The notes: generated from the letters alone by a model not told the origin. A stretch of 23,786 bases of DNA from Pigmentiphaga sp. (GCA_023228945.1 JALOAI010000042.1:1-23786); one strand, 5' to 3'; shown: positions 15,051 to 22,224, counted from the stretch's first letter. Numbers and translations are program-made.

Positions 15051-15940
15051 CCACGGACCAAAGCGTGAGCCCCGGACCCGGGCAAGGTCCGGCCGAACGG
15101 GAGCCGCTGGGGGCCGGCACGATCGACGGGAACACCTCGGCCACCGAGACGGGAGGCCGCAGCGGGAATCCCGTTGCCAGCCTGGCCGGGCGAACGCGGG
15201 CGAAGGACCCCTTGTTCGGCTTGTTCTGTTGCTCCACCTCGGTGCAGAACGTCGAAGTGCTGGCCGGCAGCGGCGCCGACTTCCTGATCTTCGATCATGA
15301 ACACGGCCCGTGGTCGTGGCCCGACTTCCATGCGCAATTGGCGGCCCTCGCGGGCTCGGGCGTCGCCGCCGTGGTTCGCGTGGCGGAAGCGACGCCGGTC
15401 AATGCGCGCGTTCTGCTCGATCTTGGCGTGGACGCGGTGATGGTGGCCAACGTCGAGACCGCGACCCAGGCCGCCGATGCCGTGCGCAGCATGCGCTATC
15501 CGCCGAGGGGAGTTCGCGGCATGGGCGGTAGCGTACGCGCAACCGCCTACGGCCGCCAGCGGCCTTCACGCGAAGAGGCCGATGGCAAGACGGCGTTATG
15601 GGTACAGATAGAAAGCCGCCGGGCCTTGGGCAACGCGGTGGAGATCGCCGAAGTCCCGGGCGTGGATGCGGTGTTCTTCGGGCCTCACGACCTGGCGGTG
15701 GACCTGGGGTACTTTGGCGATCCGCGCCACCCCGAAGTCGTGGCCGCCTTGCGGCGCGGCATGGCCGCGGTGCTGGGCACGGGACGCGCCGCCGGCTTGC
15801 TGGCGGCGCCCGACCAGGTAGCGGAATGGCGAGCGGCGGGCGCCACCGTGATCGCCAGCGGCTCCGACCTGGGCTTGCTGGCGCAGGCCGCCGACAGGCT
15901 GGTGGCGCAATGCCGCGTGCCGCGGGAGGTGTTGCCATGA
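15047..15940 (+). CDS. HpcH/HpaI-family aldolase with a repeat-derived N-terminal extension
   Basis: Metal-dependent class II pyruvate-type aldolase or related lyase of 297 residues. The core aligns with HpaI: H86 (FDHEHGP, like His45), R111 (like Arg70), E189 (QIES, like Glu149) and D215 (FGPHDL, like Asp175), all at a constant offset of 40-41. About 40 extra residues at the N-terminus, rich in Gly, Pro, Thr and Ser, have no counterpart in HpaI and coincide with a dispersed DNA repeat. The start is firm: GGAGGA lies six bases before the ATG, which overlaps the upstream stop as ATGA, and no alternative start precedes the conserved domain. It also overlaps the SDR gene by ATGA. The substrate is probably a hydroxy-oxo acid (inference). 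Confidence 0.9.
   Translation: MTTDQSVSPGPGQGPAEREPLGAGTIDGNTSATETGGRSGNPVASLAGRTRAKDPLFGLFCCSTSVQNVEVLAGSGADFLIFDHEHGPWSWPDFHAQLAALAGSGVAAVVRVAEATPVNARVLLDLGVDAVMVANVETATQAADAVRSMRYPPRGVRGMGGSVRATAYGRQRPSREEADGKTALWVQIESRRALGNAVEIAEVPGVDAVFFGPHDLAVDLGYFGDPRHPEVVAALRRGMAAVLGTGRAAGLLAAPDQVAEWRAAGATVIASGSDLGLLAQAADRLVAQCRVPREVLP
15049..15092 (+). repeat. dispersed hairpin repeat, copy 2 (inside the aldolase coding start)
   Basis: Begins in the stop of the Rieske gene, overlapping the start codon of the aldolase gene. The box GACCACGGACCAAAGCGTGA (15049-15068), continuing GCCCCG, matches copy 1 at 23 of 26 bases. The stem-loop CCGGACC-(7)-GGTCCGG (15072-15092) occupies the same place as stem-loop 1 of the other copies, with a different stem sequence. 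Confidence 0.6.
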
Positions 15941-16719
15941 GCTCGGCCCAGGATCCGCGCTGGGCGGTGGTCACGGCCTCCAGCCAAGGCCTGGGGCTGG
16001 CCTGCGCCGAGGCGCTGGCCCTGGCCGGCGTCGCGGTCTGCCTCAACGGCCGTGATCGTGGTCGCCTGAAAGCCGCGGCCGAACGGCTGGCGGCCTTGGC
16101 GCCCGGCGTACCCGTGGAATGGGTGGCCGGCGACCTCGCCGCTCCCGCCACCCGGGAGCAGCTGTGCGAAGCCGTGCCCGCGCCGGATATCCTGGTGCTG
16201 AACGTCGGCGGACCGGCGCCGCGGCCGGTGGCCGAGATGACGGCCAAGGATTGGCATGAGGCCTTCGACGCCTTGTACGTGCCGCCCGCCGAACTGCTGC
16301 AGCGCTACCTGCCGGGCATGCGCCGGCGAGGCTGGGGGCGCGTGGTCGCCATCACCTCGTCGGCCGTGCGGGCGCCGCTGCCCGGGCTGGCCGCGTCCAC
16401 GGTGGGGCGGCTGGGCCTGAGCGGCTTGCTGCGTTGTCTTACGGCCGAAGCCGCGGTCGACGGCGTGACCCTCAATGCCATTCTGCCCGGCAGGATCATG
16501 ACCCCGCGCCAGGAGGCCGCGATCGCGCGGGAAGCGGCGCGCGCCGGAATCAGCGAGGCCGAGCAGTTGGCCCGCTTCGAGGCGGCGATTCCCGCCGGGC
16601 GGCTGGGCCGGGCCGGCGAGGTGGGCGCCTTGTGCGCCTTCCTGTGCAGCGCCGAGGCGGGCTACATCACCGGCCAGCATGTGGTGATTGACGGCGGGGC
16701 GCTGCCGACTTTGTTCTGA
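15937..16719 (+). CDS. short-chain dehydrogenase/reductase lacking the YxxxK motif
   Basis: A Rossmann-fold oxidoreductase of 260 residues. The N-terminal nucleotide site is WAVVTASSQGLGLACAEAL, with the TGxxxGxG pattern read as TASSQGLG. LNGRDR suggests NADP preference, and LVLNVGG replaces the usual NNAG. The Ser of the catalytic site is present (ITSSAVRAPLPGLA), but the Tyr and Lys positions are Ser and Arg (STVGR). NAILPGRIMTPR and YITGQHVVIDGG complete the fold. The subgroup with SxxxR-like replacements is known among FabG-annotated SDRs and its chemistry is unclear. The ATG at 15937 overlaps the aldolase stop (ATGA), with GGGAGG seven bases upstream. Possibly it oxidises a diol or hydroxyacyl intermediate. 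Confidence 0.85.
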   Translation: MSSAQDPRWAVVTASSQGLGLACAEALALAGVAVCLNGRDRGRLKAAAERLAALAPGVPVEWVAGDLAAPATREQLCEAVPAPDILVLNVGGPAPRPVAEMTAKDWHEAFDALYVPPAELLQRYLPGMRRRGWGRVVAITSSAVRAPLPGLAASTVGRLGLSGLLRCLTAEAAVDGVTLNAILPGRIMTPRQEAAIAREAARAGISEAEQLARFEAAIPAGRLGRAGEVGALCAFLCSAEAGYITGQHVVIDGGALPTLF

Positions 16720-16773
16720 TGCATGCGCCGTGGCCAATGGTACGCGGCGACTTTTCAACCTCAGAGGTATTGT

Positions 16774-17754
16774 ATGAATCAAGCTGCATCGCCGCCTCTC
16801 GCGGCGACCCCCGCCGGCGATCTGGAGGCATTGGCTGCCATGTATCGCATCCGGATGCTGGAGGAGAAAATCACCGAGCTGCGCAAGCAGCAGATCATCC
16901 AGGGCTCGGTGCATCTGTGCATTGGCCAGGAGGCCATCTATACGGGCTCCTGCCAGGCCTTGCGGGCTGGCGACCAGGTGTTTTCCACCTATCGCGGCCA
17001 TGGCTGGGCGCACGCCCTGGGCGTGCCGCTGGCCGGGATCCTGGCTGAACTGATGGGGCGCTCGACCGGCGTCTGCCAGGGGCGCGGCGGCTCGGCTTAT
17101 TTCAGCGCGCCCGACTGGGGTTTCTATGGCGAGAACTCCATCGTTGGCGCCGGCGCCCCGATCGCCTGCGGCGCCGCGCTGCGCAACAAGCTGAGCCGCA
17201 ATGGCGCGGTGGCGCTCACCGCGTTCGGCGACGGTGCGATGAACCAGGGCGCCATCCACGAGGCGATGAACTTCGCCGCCTACCAAGATCTGCCGGTGCT
17301 GTTCATTTGCGAGAACAATACCTATGCGGAGCTCACCCCATACCGCGAGACCGTGCGCCAGCCCGATCTCTACCGCCGGGCGGAAGCCTATGGCATTCCG
17401 GGTGTGCGCATCGATGGCAATGATCTTGCCGCCGTGCGCGACTGTGTGGCCGATTTCGCGGCCCAGGCGCGCGCGGGCAAAGGCCCGGCCCTGATCGAAA
17501 TGACCACTCATCGCCTGGTGGGCCACTACTACGGCGATATGCAGAGCTATCGGCCCAAAGGCGAGCTGACCGCCGCACGCGCCGCCGAGCCGATAGGCCG
17601 CTGGCGCCGCCAGTTGCTGGAGCGCGGCGTGGCCGAAGCCGAACTACAGCGCGTCGAGCAAGAGGCGCGCGACGCCGTCGAGGCCGCCGCCACGGAGGCG
17701 CTCGATGCGCCCTTTACCCCCGTCGACACTCTGCAGGAGCACCTTTATGTCTGA
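16774..17754 (+). CDS. thiamine-diphosphate-dependent 2-oxoacid/acetoin dehydrogenase E1, alpha subunit
   Basis: Alpha subunit of an alpha2beta2 E1 of the pyruvate/acetoin/branched-chain dehydrogenase family, which decarboxylates a 2-oxo acid or cleaves acetoin. It has 326 residues. The thiamine-diphosphate motif GDGAMNQGAIHEAMNF starts at 152 and ends in the NN at 181-182, the typical ~30-residue spacing. STYRGHGWAHALG, GRGGSAYF and YGENSIVGAGAPIACG are canonical. AGAGGT precedes the ATG at 16774 by five bases. A 54-bp gap follows the SDR gene, and it overlaps the beta gene by 8 bp. No E2 or E3 gene lies in the window. The substrate is presumably an oxo acid released by the aldolase upstream (inference). 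Confidence 0.9.
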   Translation: MNQAASPPLAATPAGDLEALAAMYRIRMLEEKITELRKQQIIQGSVHLCIGQEAIYTGSCQALRAGDQVFSTYRGHGWAHALGVPLAGILAELMGRSTGVCQGRGGSAYFSAPDWGFYGENSIVGAGAPIACGAALRNKLSRNGAVALTAFGDGAMNQGAIHEAMNFAAYQDLPVLFICENNTYAELTPYRETVRQPDLYRRAEAYGIPGVRIDGNDLAAVRDCVADFAAQARAGKGPALIEMTTHRLVGHYYGDMQSYRPKGELTAARAAEPIGRWRRQLLERGVAEAELQRVEQEARDAVEAAATEALDAPFTPVDTLQEHLYV

Positions 17755-18778
17755 CGTTTCGACATTGTCCCCCACCGCCGAAGCCGTTGCGACGCAGGTG
17801 GAGTCCCTGACTTACGCCAAGGCGATCAACGCCGCCCTGGCTCGCGCCCTGGAGCAGTGGCCCGAAGCCTTGCTGTATGGCGAGGATCTGGCCAAGCCGG
17901 GCGGGGTGTTCGGCGTGACGCGGGGTCTGCAGGAGCGCTTTGGCGCCGCTCGCGTGTTCGACACGCCGATCAGCGAGACCGCCATGCTGGGCGCCGCCGT
18001 GGGCGCGGCGATGACGGGCGCCCGGCCCATCGTGGAAATCATGTGGATGGATTTCACGCTGGTGGCCACCGATCAGATCGTCAACCAGGCGGCCAACGTG
18101 CGCTATGTCTCGGCCGGACGGCTGTCGGCGCCGCTCGTCATCCGTACCCAGCAGGGCGCCTTGCCGGGCTCCTGCGCCCAGCACTCGCAGAATCTCGAGG
18201 CCTGGTTTGCCCACGTTCCCGGCTTGCGGGTCGGCTTGCCGGCCACGCCGCAGGATGCCCACGACATGCTGTTGTCGGCCGTGGCCTGCGACGACCCGGT
18301 GATGGTCATCGAGCATCGGGGGCTGTATCACGGCGAGGCCGCCGACGTGGCGCTGGAGGGGCCGATCGCGCCCGTGGGCGGCGCCCGCGTGCGGCGGCCG
18401 GGTAGTGATGTCACCTTGCTGAGCTGGGGCGCCATGGCCAATCGCGTCCAGGAGGCCGCGTCGGTTCTGGCGGCGGAGGGTATCGAGGCGGAAGTCATCG
18501 ATGCCCGCTGGGTGGCGCCGATGGATTGGCAAACGGTGCTCGACAGCGTTCGCCGCACCCGCCGCCTGCTGGTGATCCATGAAGCCAACCTCACGGGCGG
18601 CGTGGGCGCGGAAGTGGCCGCGGTGGTGCAGGAGCGCTTGTTCGGCGAGCTGGCGGCGCCGGTGCGTCGCCTGGCGACCCCCGATCTGCGCATGCCCGCC
18701 GCGCCGCATCTGCAGGATGCCGCGATCCCCGACGTGACGGGCATCGTGGCGGCAGCGCGCGAACTGGTGAAACGCTGA
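17747..18778 (+). CDS. thiamine-diphosphate-dependent 2-oxoacid/acetoin dehydrogenase E1, beta subunit
   Basis: Partner of the preceding alpha subunit, 343 residues. It shows LTYAKAINAALARALEQ, LYGEDLAKPGGVFGVTRGL, DTPISETAMLGAAVGAAMTGARPIVEI (the ISE glutamate contacts the thiazolium cofactor in homologues), WMDFTLVATDQIVNQAANVRY and the C-terminal transketolase-like domain (VTLLSWGAM, VIDARWVAPMDWQTVLDSV, LLVIHEANLTGGVGAEVAA). The ATG at 17747 is preceded by AGGAG at seven bases and overlaps the alpha stop (ATGTCTGA). The sequence is well formed with no sign of decay. Last gene of the operon; the stop is followed within five bases by a dispersed hairpin repeat. Confidence 0.92.
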   Translation: MSDVSTLSPTAEAVATQVESLTYAKAINAALARALEQWPEALLYGEDLAKPGGVFGVTRGLQERFGAARVFDTPISETAMLGAAVGAAMTGARPIVEIMWMDFTLVATDQIVNQAANVRYVSAGRLSAPLVIRTQQGALPGSCAQHSQNLEAWFAHVPGLRVGLPATPQDAHDMLLSAVACDDPVMVIEHRGLYHGEAADVALEGPIAPVGGARVRRPGSDVTLLSWGAMANRVQEAASVLAAEGIEAEVIDARWVAPMDWQTVLDSVRRTRRLLVIHEANLTGGVGAEVAAVVQERLFGELAAPVRRLATPDLRMPAAPHLQDAAIPDVTGIVAAARELVKR

Positions 18779-18783
18779 GGGTC

Positions 18784-18866
18784 GACCACGCGCCCAAGCG
18801 CAAGCCTCGTCGTTCACGGCGAGGCCAGCGAGGCCACCTCTGCGGAAGCCGAGGGCCGCGGCCCTC
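18784..18866 (+). repeat. dispersed hairpin repeat, copy 3
   Basis: Five bases after the E1 beta stop. The box GACCACGCGCCCAAGCGCAA (18784-18803) continues GCCTCG and matches copy 1 at 23 of 26 bases. Stem-loop 1 is CCTCGTCG-TTCA-CGGCGAGG (18805-18824), with the same TTCA loop as copy 1. CCAGCGAGGCC follows, then the perfect 16-bp palindrome GAGGGCCGCGGCCCTC (18851-18866). It may act as a transcript end or stabiliser, but no U tract follows. Confidence 0.65.
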
Positions 18867-18873
18867 GCCCTCC

Positions 18874-18903
18874 TTGTTGAACCGCTCGGCGCGTCCATAT
18901 AAT
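18874..18903 (+). promoter_or_regulatory. predicted promoter of the second class II aldolase gene
   Basis: A consensus -10 TATAAT (18898-18903) lies 18 bp after TTGTTG (18874-18879), or 15 bp after TTGAAC (18877-18882). It sits just downstream of the repeat's second palindrome. Because the ATG at 18902 falls inside this -10, translation should begin further on at 18971. Confidence 0.6.
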
Positions 18904-18970
18904 GGCCGTTCATCTCACAGGGCGGACGGCCGGTGCCCCGGCTTTCGCCCATTCCCGCAATGAGCGCGCC

Positions 18971-19762
18971 ATGAACATGACCCTCCCGCCCGCACCCGCC
19001 GGGATGCATCCCGACGAATGGGAGCTCCGCCTGGAGCTTGCCGCCTGTTATCGGCTATTCGATTATTTGGGCTGGACCGAGCTGATCTTCAACCACATCA
19101 CCAGCCGCGTGCCGGCAAGCGCGCAGGAGCCCGGTGCCGAGCCCGAATACCTGATCAATCCTTTCGGCCTGCACTACTCGGAAGTTACCGCCAGCAATTT
19201 GGTGAAGGTCAGCCTGTCGGGCAAGGTGGCGGGGTCGAACCCGGGGCAGGTGAACCTGGCCGGGTTCATCATCCATAGCGCCATCCACGCGGCCCGCGAC
19301 GATGCGCACTGCGTGATGCACATCCATACCACCGAAGGCATCGCGATCGCCTGCAAGGCCGAAGGGCTGCGCCACGATAATTTCTACAGCGCGGTGCTGT
19401 ACGGCGATCTGGCCTACCACGACTTCGAGGGCATCACCACCAACCCCGACGAGCAACCGCGCCTGGTGGGTTCGCTCGGCGATAAAAATCACCTCATCCT
19501 GCGCAATCACGGCTTGCTGACGGCCGGGCCGGATATTCCGGTGGCGTTCAAGCGCATGTGGACGTTGCAGCGTGCGTGCGAGATCCAATTGGCCAGCGAC
19601 GCGGGCGCAGGGCTCAATATTCCGATTGCACAGCCGATCCTCGAAACCTCGGCGGCTTCTCGCCTGGGGGGCGACGCGGCCGGTCGAGCCAAGGTCGATC
19701 GCCTGGCCTTCGAGGCCATGCTGCGCCGCGCCGGCATCCGGCGCCTCGAACTGGCGGAGTGA
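18971..19762 (+). CDS. class II aldolase/adducin-fold protein, second copy
   Basis: A metal enzyme of 263 residues in the same family as the gene at 10786-11565. Probable zinc ligands are H117 and H119 (MHIHTTEG) and H180 (LRNHGLL). The aldolase catalytic Glu position is G98 (LAGFIIHSAIHAA), as in the other copy. LINPFGLHYSEVTASNLVKV and GDLAYHDFEGI are typical of the adducin-like branch. The start is uncertain between the ATGs at 18971 and 18977; an upstream ATG at 18902 overlaps the predicted promoter. It has its own promoter, so it is probably regulated apart from the preceding operon. Its stop TGA directly abuts the convergent gntR stop, forming TGATCA. Function open: decarboxylase, aldolase or lyase. 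Confidence 0.85.
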   Translation: MNMTLPPAPAGMHPDEWELRLELAACYRLFDYLGWTELIFNHITSRVPASAQEPGAEPEYLINPFGLHYSEVTASNLVKVSLSGKVAGSNPGQVNLAGFIIHSAIHAARDDAHCVMHIHTTEGIAIACKAEGLRHDNFYSAVLYGDLAYHDFEGITTNPDEQPRLVGSLGDKNHLILRNHGLLTAGPDIPVAFKRMWTLQRACEIQLASDAGAGLNIPIAQPILETSAASRLGGDAAGRAKVDRLAFEAMLRRAGIRRLELAE

Positions 19763-20500
19763 TCAGCCGAAGTCGGTCATCAGCTTGATGCCCGGCATCA
19801 CTTGCGCCGCCAATTCGGGTTGATGCAGGGCATACTCGAGATTCATGCGGGCAATTTGCACGTGTTCTTCGCCCAGTACCTGGGCCCGCATGCCTTGCCG
19901 GTTCTCGAGGGCATGCACGATGTTGTGATGGGTGCGATGAGCCATTTGCATCCACTTCTGGCCCTCGTTCATCGAGGATTGCATCGGCAGCATCGCGCTG
20001 GGTGCGGCAAAGGGCTGCCCGGCCAGGGTTTCGAGCATGCGGGCCACGGCGGCGTTGCCACATCCCTGGATGACAAGCCGATGGAAGCGATCATTCATCT
20101 CTACATACACGGCGTAGTCGTCCAGCGTCATCTCGGGCTTGTTCACCGCCTCGTCGCCCATGGCCAGACAATCGTGCAATTCGCGCGAAAGCTGGCGCGA
20201 CAGGCCTTCTTCGGCCAGCAGGCGTGCGGCGAACCCCTCCAACACGCCGCGGGCCTGAATCGCGTGATCCACCTCCTGCGAGGTGAAGCCGCGCATCTGG
20301 TAGCCGCCGCCCGGCGAAGGTTCGATGAGGCCTTCGTGTTCGAGGGTGGTCAGGGCCAGGCGCACCGGGGTGCGGCTGGCCTGAAGGCGTTCGGCCAACG
20401 GGATCTCGGCCAGTCGTTCGCGCGGGGCAAAGGCTCCCTTGAGAATCATGTCGCGCAATTGCAGCAGGACGCGGGATTGCTGGGACCGGGGAGCGTTCAT
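19763..20500 (-). CDS. GntR-family regulator, FCD subfamily
   Basis: It has 245 residues. The winged helix (about 5-72) shows LRDMILKGAFAPRERLAEIPLAERL, read as LKGAFAPRERL and IPLAERLQASRTPVRLAL, with LIEPSPGGGYQMRGF as the wing. The FCD effector domain (about 80-225) has a likely metal site from D137 and H140 (NDRFHRLV), H191/H192 and H213. FCD regulators commonly respond to carboxylic acids or amino-acid derivatives. It is divergent from the Rieske/GS-like pair, with matching operator-like sequences at both promoters, so it probably represses that pair and itself. The ATG at 20498-20500 lacks a strong ribosome site. Convergent with the class II aldolase gene with zero bases between the two stop codons. 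Confidence 0.92.
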   Translation of the reverse strand: MNAPRSQQSRVLLQLRDMILKGAFAPRERLAEIPLAERLQASRTPVRLALTTLEHEGLIEPSPGGGYQMRGFTSQEVDHAIQARGVLEGFAARLLAEEGLSRQLSRELHDCLAMGDEAVNKPEMTLDDYAVYVEMNDRFHRLVIQGCGNAAVARMLETLAGQPFAAPSAMLPMQSSMNEGQKWMQMAHRTHHNIVHALENRQGMRAQVLGEEHVQIARMNLEYALHQPELAAQVMPGIKLMTDFG

Positions 20501-20536
20501 GGCGAGGCGTGGCGGCAGGAAGGAGGAAAGTGTTTG

Positions 20537-20580
20537 ATTTTACGGTAGTCTTCGCCATATGTCCCTTGTATGCATGCAGC
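20537..20580 (-). promoter_or_regulatory. predicted gntR promoter and upstream operator
   Basis: On the minus strand GGGACA (plus 20560-20565) and TAAAAT (plus 20537-20542) are 17 bp apart. TTGTATGCATGCAGC (20566-20580) abuts the -35 and matches the box at the opposite promoter apart from one inserted base. A further CTGCATGC occurs at 20601-20608. The rest of the 370-bp intergenic region (20501-20870), about 20610-20780, holds nothing I recognise. Confidence 0.5.
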
Positions 20581-20780
20581 AATGGAACCGTCTCTGGAGC
20601 CTGCATGCGACCGCTCAATTTCTGGCGAGGTGCCGGGCGGCATGGCTTTTGCGCGACAAAGTTGTATCAAGCGCGATATGCTTGTGCTGACAGACGGATA
20701 GGGCAGTTTCCACAGGGAAGTTAAGCCGCCGGGCGCTGCTTGGCGGGGCTGTGGGAGTCTTGCCGAGGTGCGAGCGGTGC

Positions 20781-20836
20781 TTGACATTTTTTTGCCGAGG
20801 CGCAATGATTCTGCATGCAGTTGTATGCAATGCAGC
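20781..20836 (+). promoter_or_regulatory. predicted promoter of the Rieske/GS-like operon with GntR operator
   Basis: A perfect -35 TTGACA (20781-20786), a 17-bp spacer and AATGAT (20804-20809). Directly over the expected start of transcription lie the perfect palindrome CTGCATGCAG (20811-20820) and TTGTATGCAATGCAGC (20821-20836). The latter is the near-copy of the site at 20566-20580. This position is suited to repression. Confidence 0.7.
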
Positions 20837-20870
20837 GTCTTTCAGTGAAACAGCCTTCAGGAGCCCTGCC

Positions 20871-22193
20871 ATGATCAGTGCGGAACGGAATGAATTGATG
20901 ACCCGGGTGGGCCCGGAAACCCAGGCGGGCGCGCTGTTGCGCCGTTACTGGCAACCTGTCGCGCTCAGCGAAGAGCTCGAAGGCGCACGGCCCGTGCGCG
21001 CCGTACGCCTGATGGGGCAGGATCTCGTCCTGTTTCGCGATGAGCAGGGCCGGCTTGGCCTGATTGATCGCGATTGCCCTCATCGTGGCGCCGATCTTGC
21101 CTATGGTCGCCTGGAGCAGGGCGGCCTGCGCTGCCCCTTCCATGGCTGGCTGTTCGATGTTTCCGGCGCCTGTCTGGAAACTCCCGCCGAACCGGCGGGC
21201 AGCAAAATGCACACTACCATCCGTCAGGCTTCGTATCCCGTGGTCGAGCGTGCGGGAATCATCTTCGGGTATCTGGGTACGGATACGCCGCCCGCGTTTC
21301 CCGAGTTCGATTGCTTCGTCGCGCCCGATAGCCACACCTTCGCCTTCAAGGGCCTGTTCGAGTGCAATTGGCTACAGGCGCTCGAGGTTGGCATCGATCC
21401 GGCCCATGCGTCGTTCCTGCACCGCTTTTTTGAAGACGCCAACACCGCGGAGAGCTATGGCAAGCAGTTTCGCGGCGCCTCGGCGGATTCCGAGCTGGCG
21501 ATCACCGCCGTGCTGCGCGACTACGATCGCCCCGAGATCCGCGTGGAAACCACCGACTACGGCATGCGCCTGCTTGCCTTGCGCGAGTTGTCGGCCGAGG
21601 AGCGGCACGTGCGGGTCACCAACCTGGTATTCCCCCAGGCCATCGTGATCCCCATGAGCGCCGAGATGACCATCTCGCAATGGCATGTGCCGGTGGACGA
21701 TACCCATTGCTACTGGTATGCCATCTTCACCAGCTTCACCGGCCCGGTCGACAAACAGCAGATGCGTGAACAGCGCCTGGAGCTCTACGAACTGCCCGAC
21801 TACACCTCGCGCAAGAACAAGCGCAACAACTACGGCTTCGATGCCCGCGAGCAACTGACCCAAACCTATACCGGCATGGGCCACGACATCAACGTGCACG
21901 ATCAGTGGGCGGTCGAGTCGCAGGGGCCGATCCAGAATCGCACCCGCGAGCACCTGGGCAGTACCGACAAAGGCATCGTCGCCTATCGCCGCATGCTGCT
22001 CAATGCGATCGCGGCGGCGCAAAGCGGGGGCCGGATCCCCATGCTGGCGGATGAAGACCAGGCGCGCCGTTTGCATGGCCCGGCCTCGATCGACGGCGTG
22101 AGCGCCGCCAGCCAGTCGCCCGACGACTATTGGCGGGAAGCCGATCGCGCCCGCCGTCAGGCGTCGAGCTGGGCGGCCGGATTCCAGCCTTGA
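20871..22193 (+). CDS. Rieske oxygenase, phthalate dioxygenase-like, paired with a GS-like ligase
   Basis: A 440-residue oxygenase component. Rieske ligands are C69 and H71 (CPHRG) and C88 and H91 (CPFHGW). The iron site has D176, H179 and H184 (IDPAHASFLH). RNELMTRVGPETQAGALLRRYWQPVALSEEL (key parts RNELMTRVG and LLRRYWQPVALSEEL) and the C-terminal NRTREHLGSTDKGIVAYRR place it near the gene at 13695, within the phthalate dioxygenase group, but as a clearly different member. I chose the ATG at 20871 because AGGAG lies seven bases upstream and the longer reading to 20751 would start ahead of the promoter. It lies 31 bp before the glutamine-synthetase-like gene. Substrate unknown; a gamma-glutamylated amine is one possibility. 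Confidence 0.9.
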   Translation: MISAERNELMTRVGPETQAGALLRRYWQPVALSEELEGARPVRAVRLMGQDLVLFRDEQGRLGLIDRDCPHRGADLAYGRLEQGGLRCPFHGWLFDVSGACLETPAEPAGSKMHTTIRQASYPVVERAGIIFGYLGTDTPPAFPEFDCFVAPDSHTFAFKGLFECNWLQALEVGIDPAHASFLHRFFEDANTAESYGKQFRGASADSELAITAVLRDYDRPEIRVETTDYGMRLLALRELSAEERHVRVTNLVFPQAIVIPMSAEMTISQWHVPVDDTHCYWYAIFTSFTGPVDKQQMREQRLELYELPDYTSRKNKRNNYGFDAREQLTQTYTGMGHDINVHDQWAVESQGPIQNRTREHLGSTDKGIVAYRRMLLNAIAAAQSGGRIPMLADEDQARRLHGPASIDGVSAASQSPDDYWREADRARRQASSWAAGFQP

Positions 22194-22224
22194 GGACCCG
22201 CCACAACCTCTCCGGAAAAATATC

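Noticed and set aside
15685..17526. A 613-codon open frame on the minus strand
   Set aside because: It is antisense to the HpaI-type aldolase, SDR and E1 alpha genes, all with strong motifs and coupled starts. The His/Gly/Arg-rich translation has no domain.
20509..20724. A 71-codon open frame in the gntR/Rieske intergenic region
   Set aside because: It crosses the predicted gntR promoter and operator, lacks a ribosome site and has no recognisable similarity.
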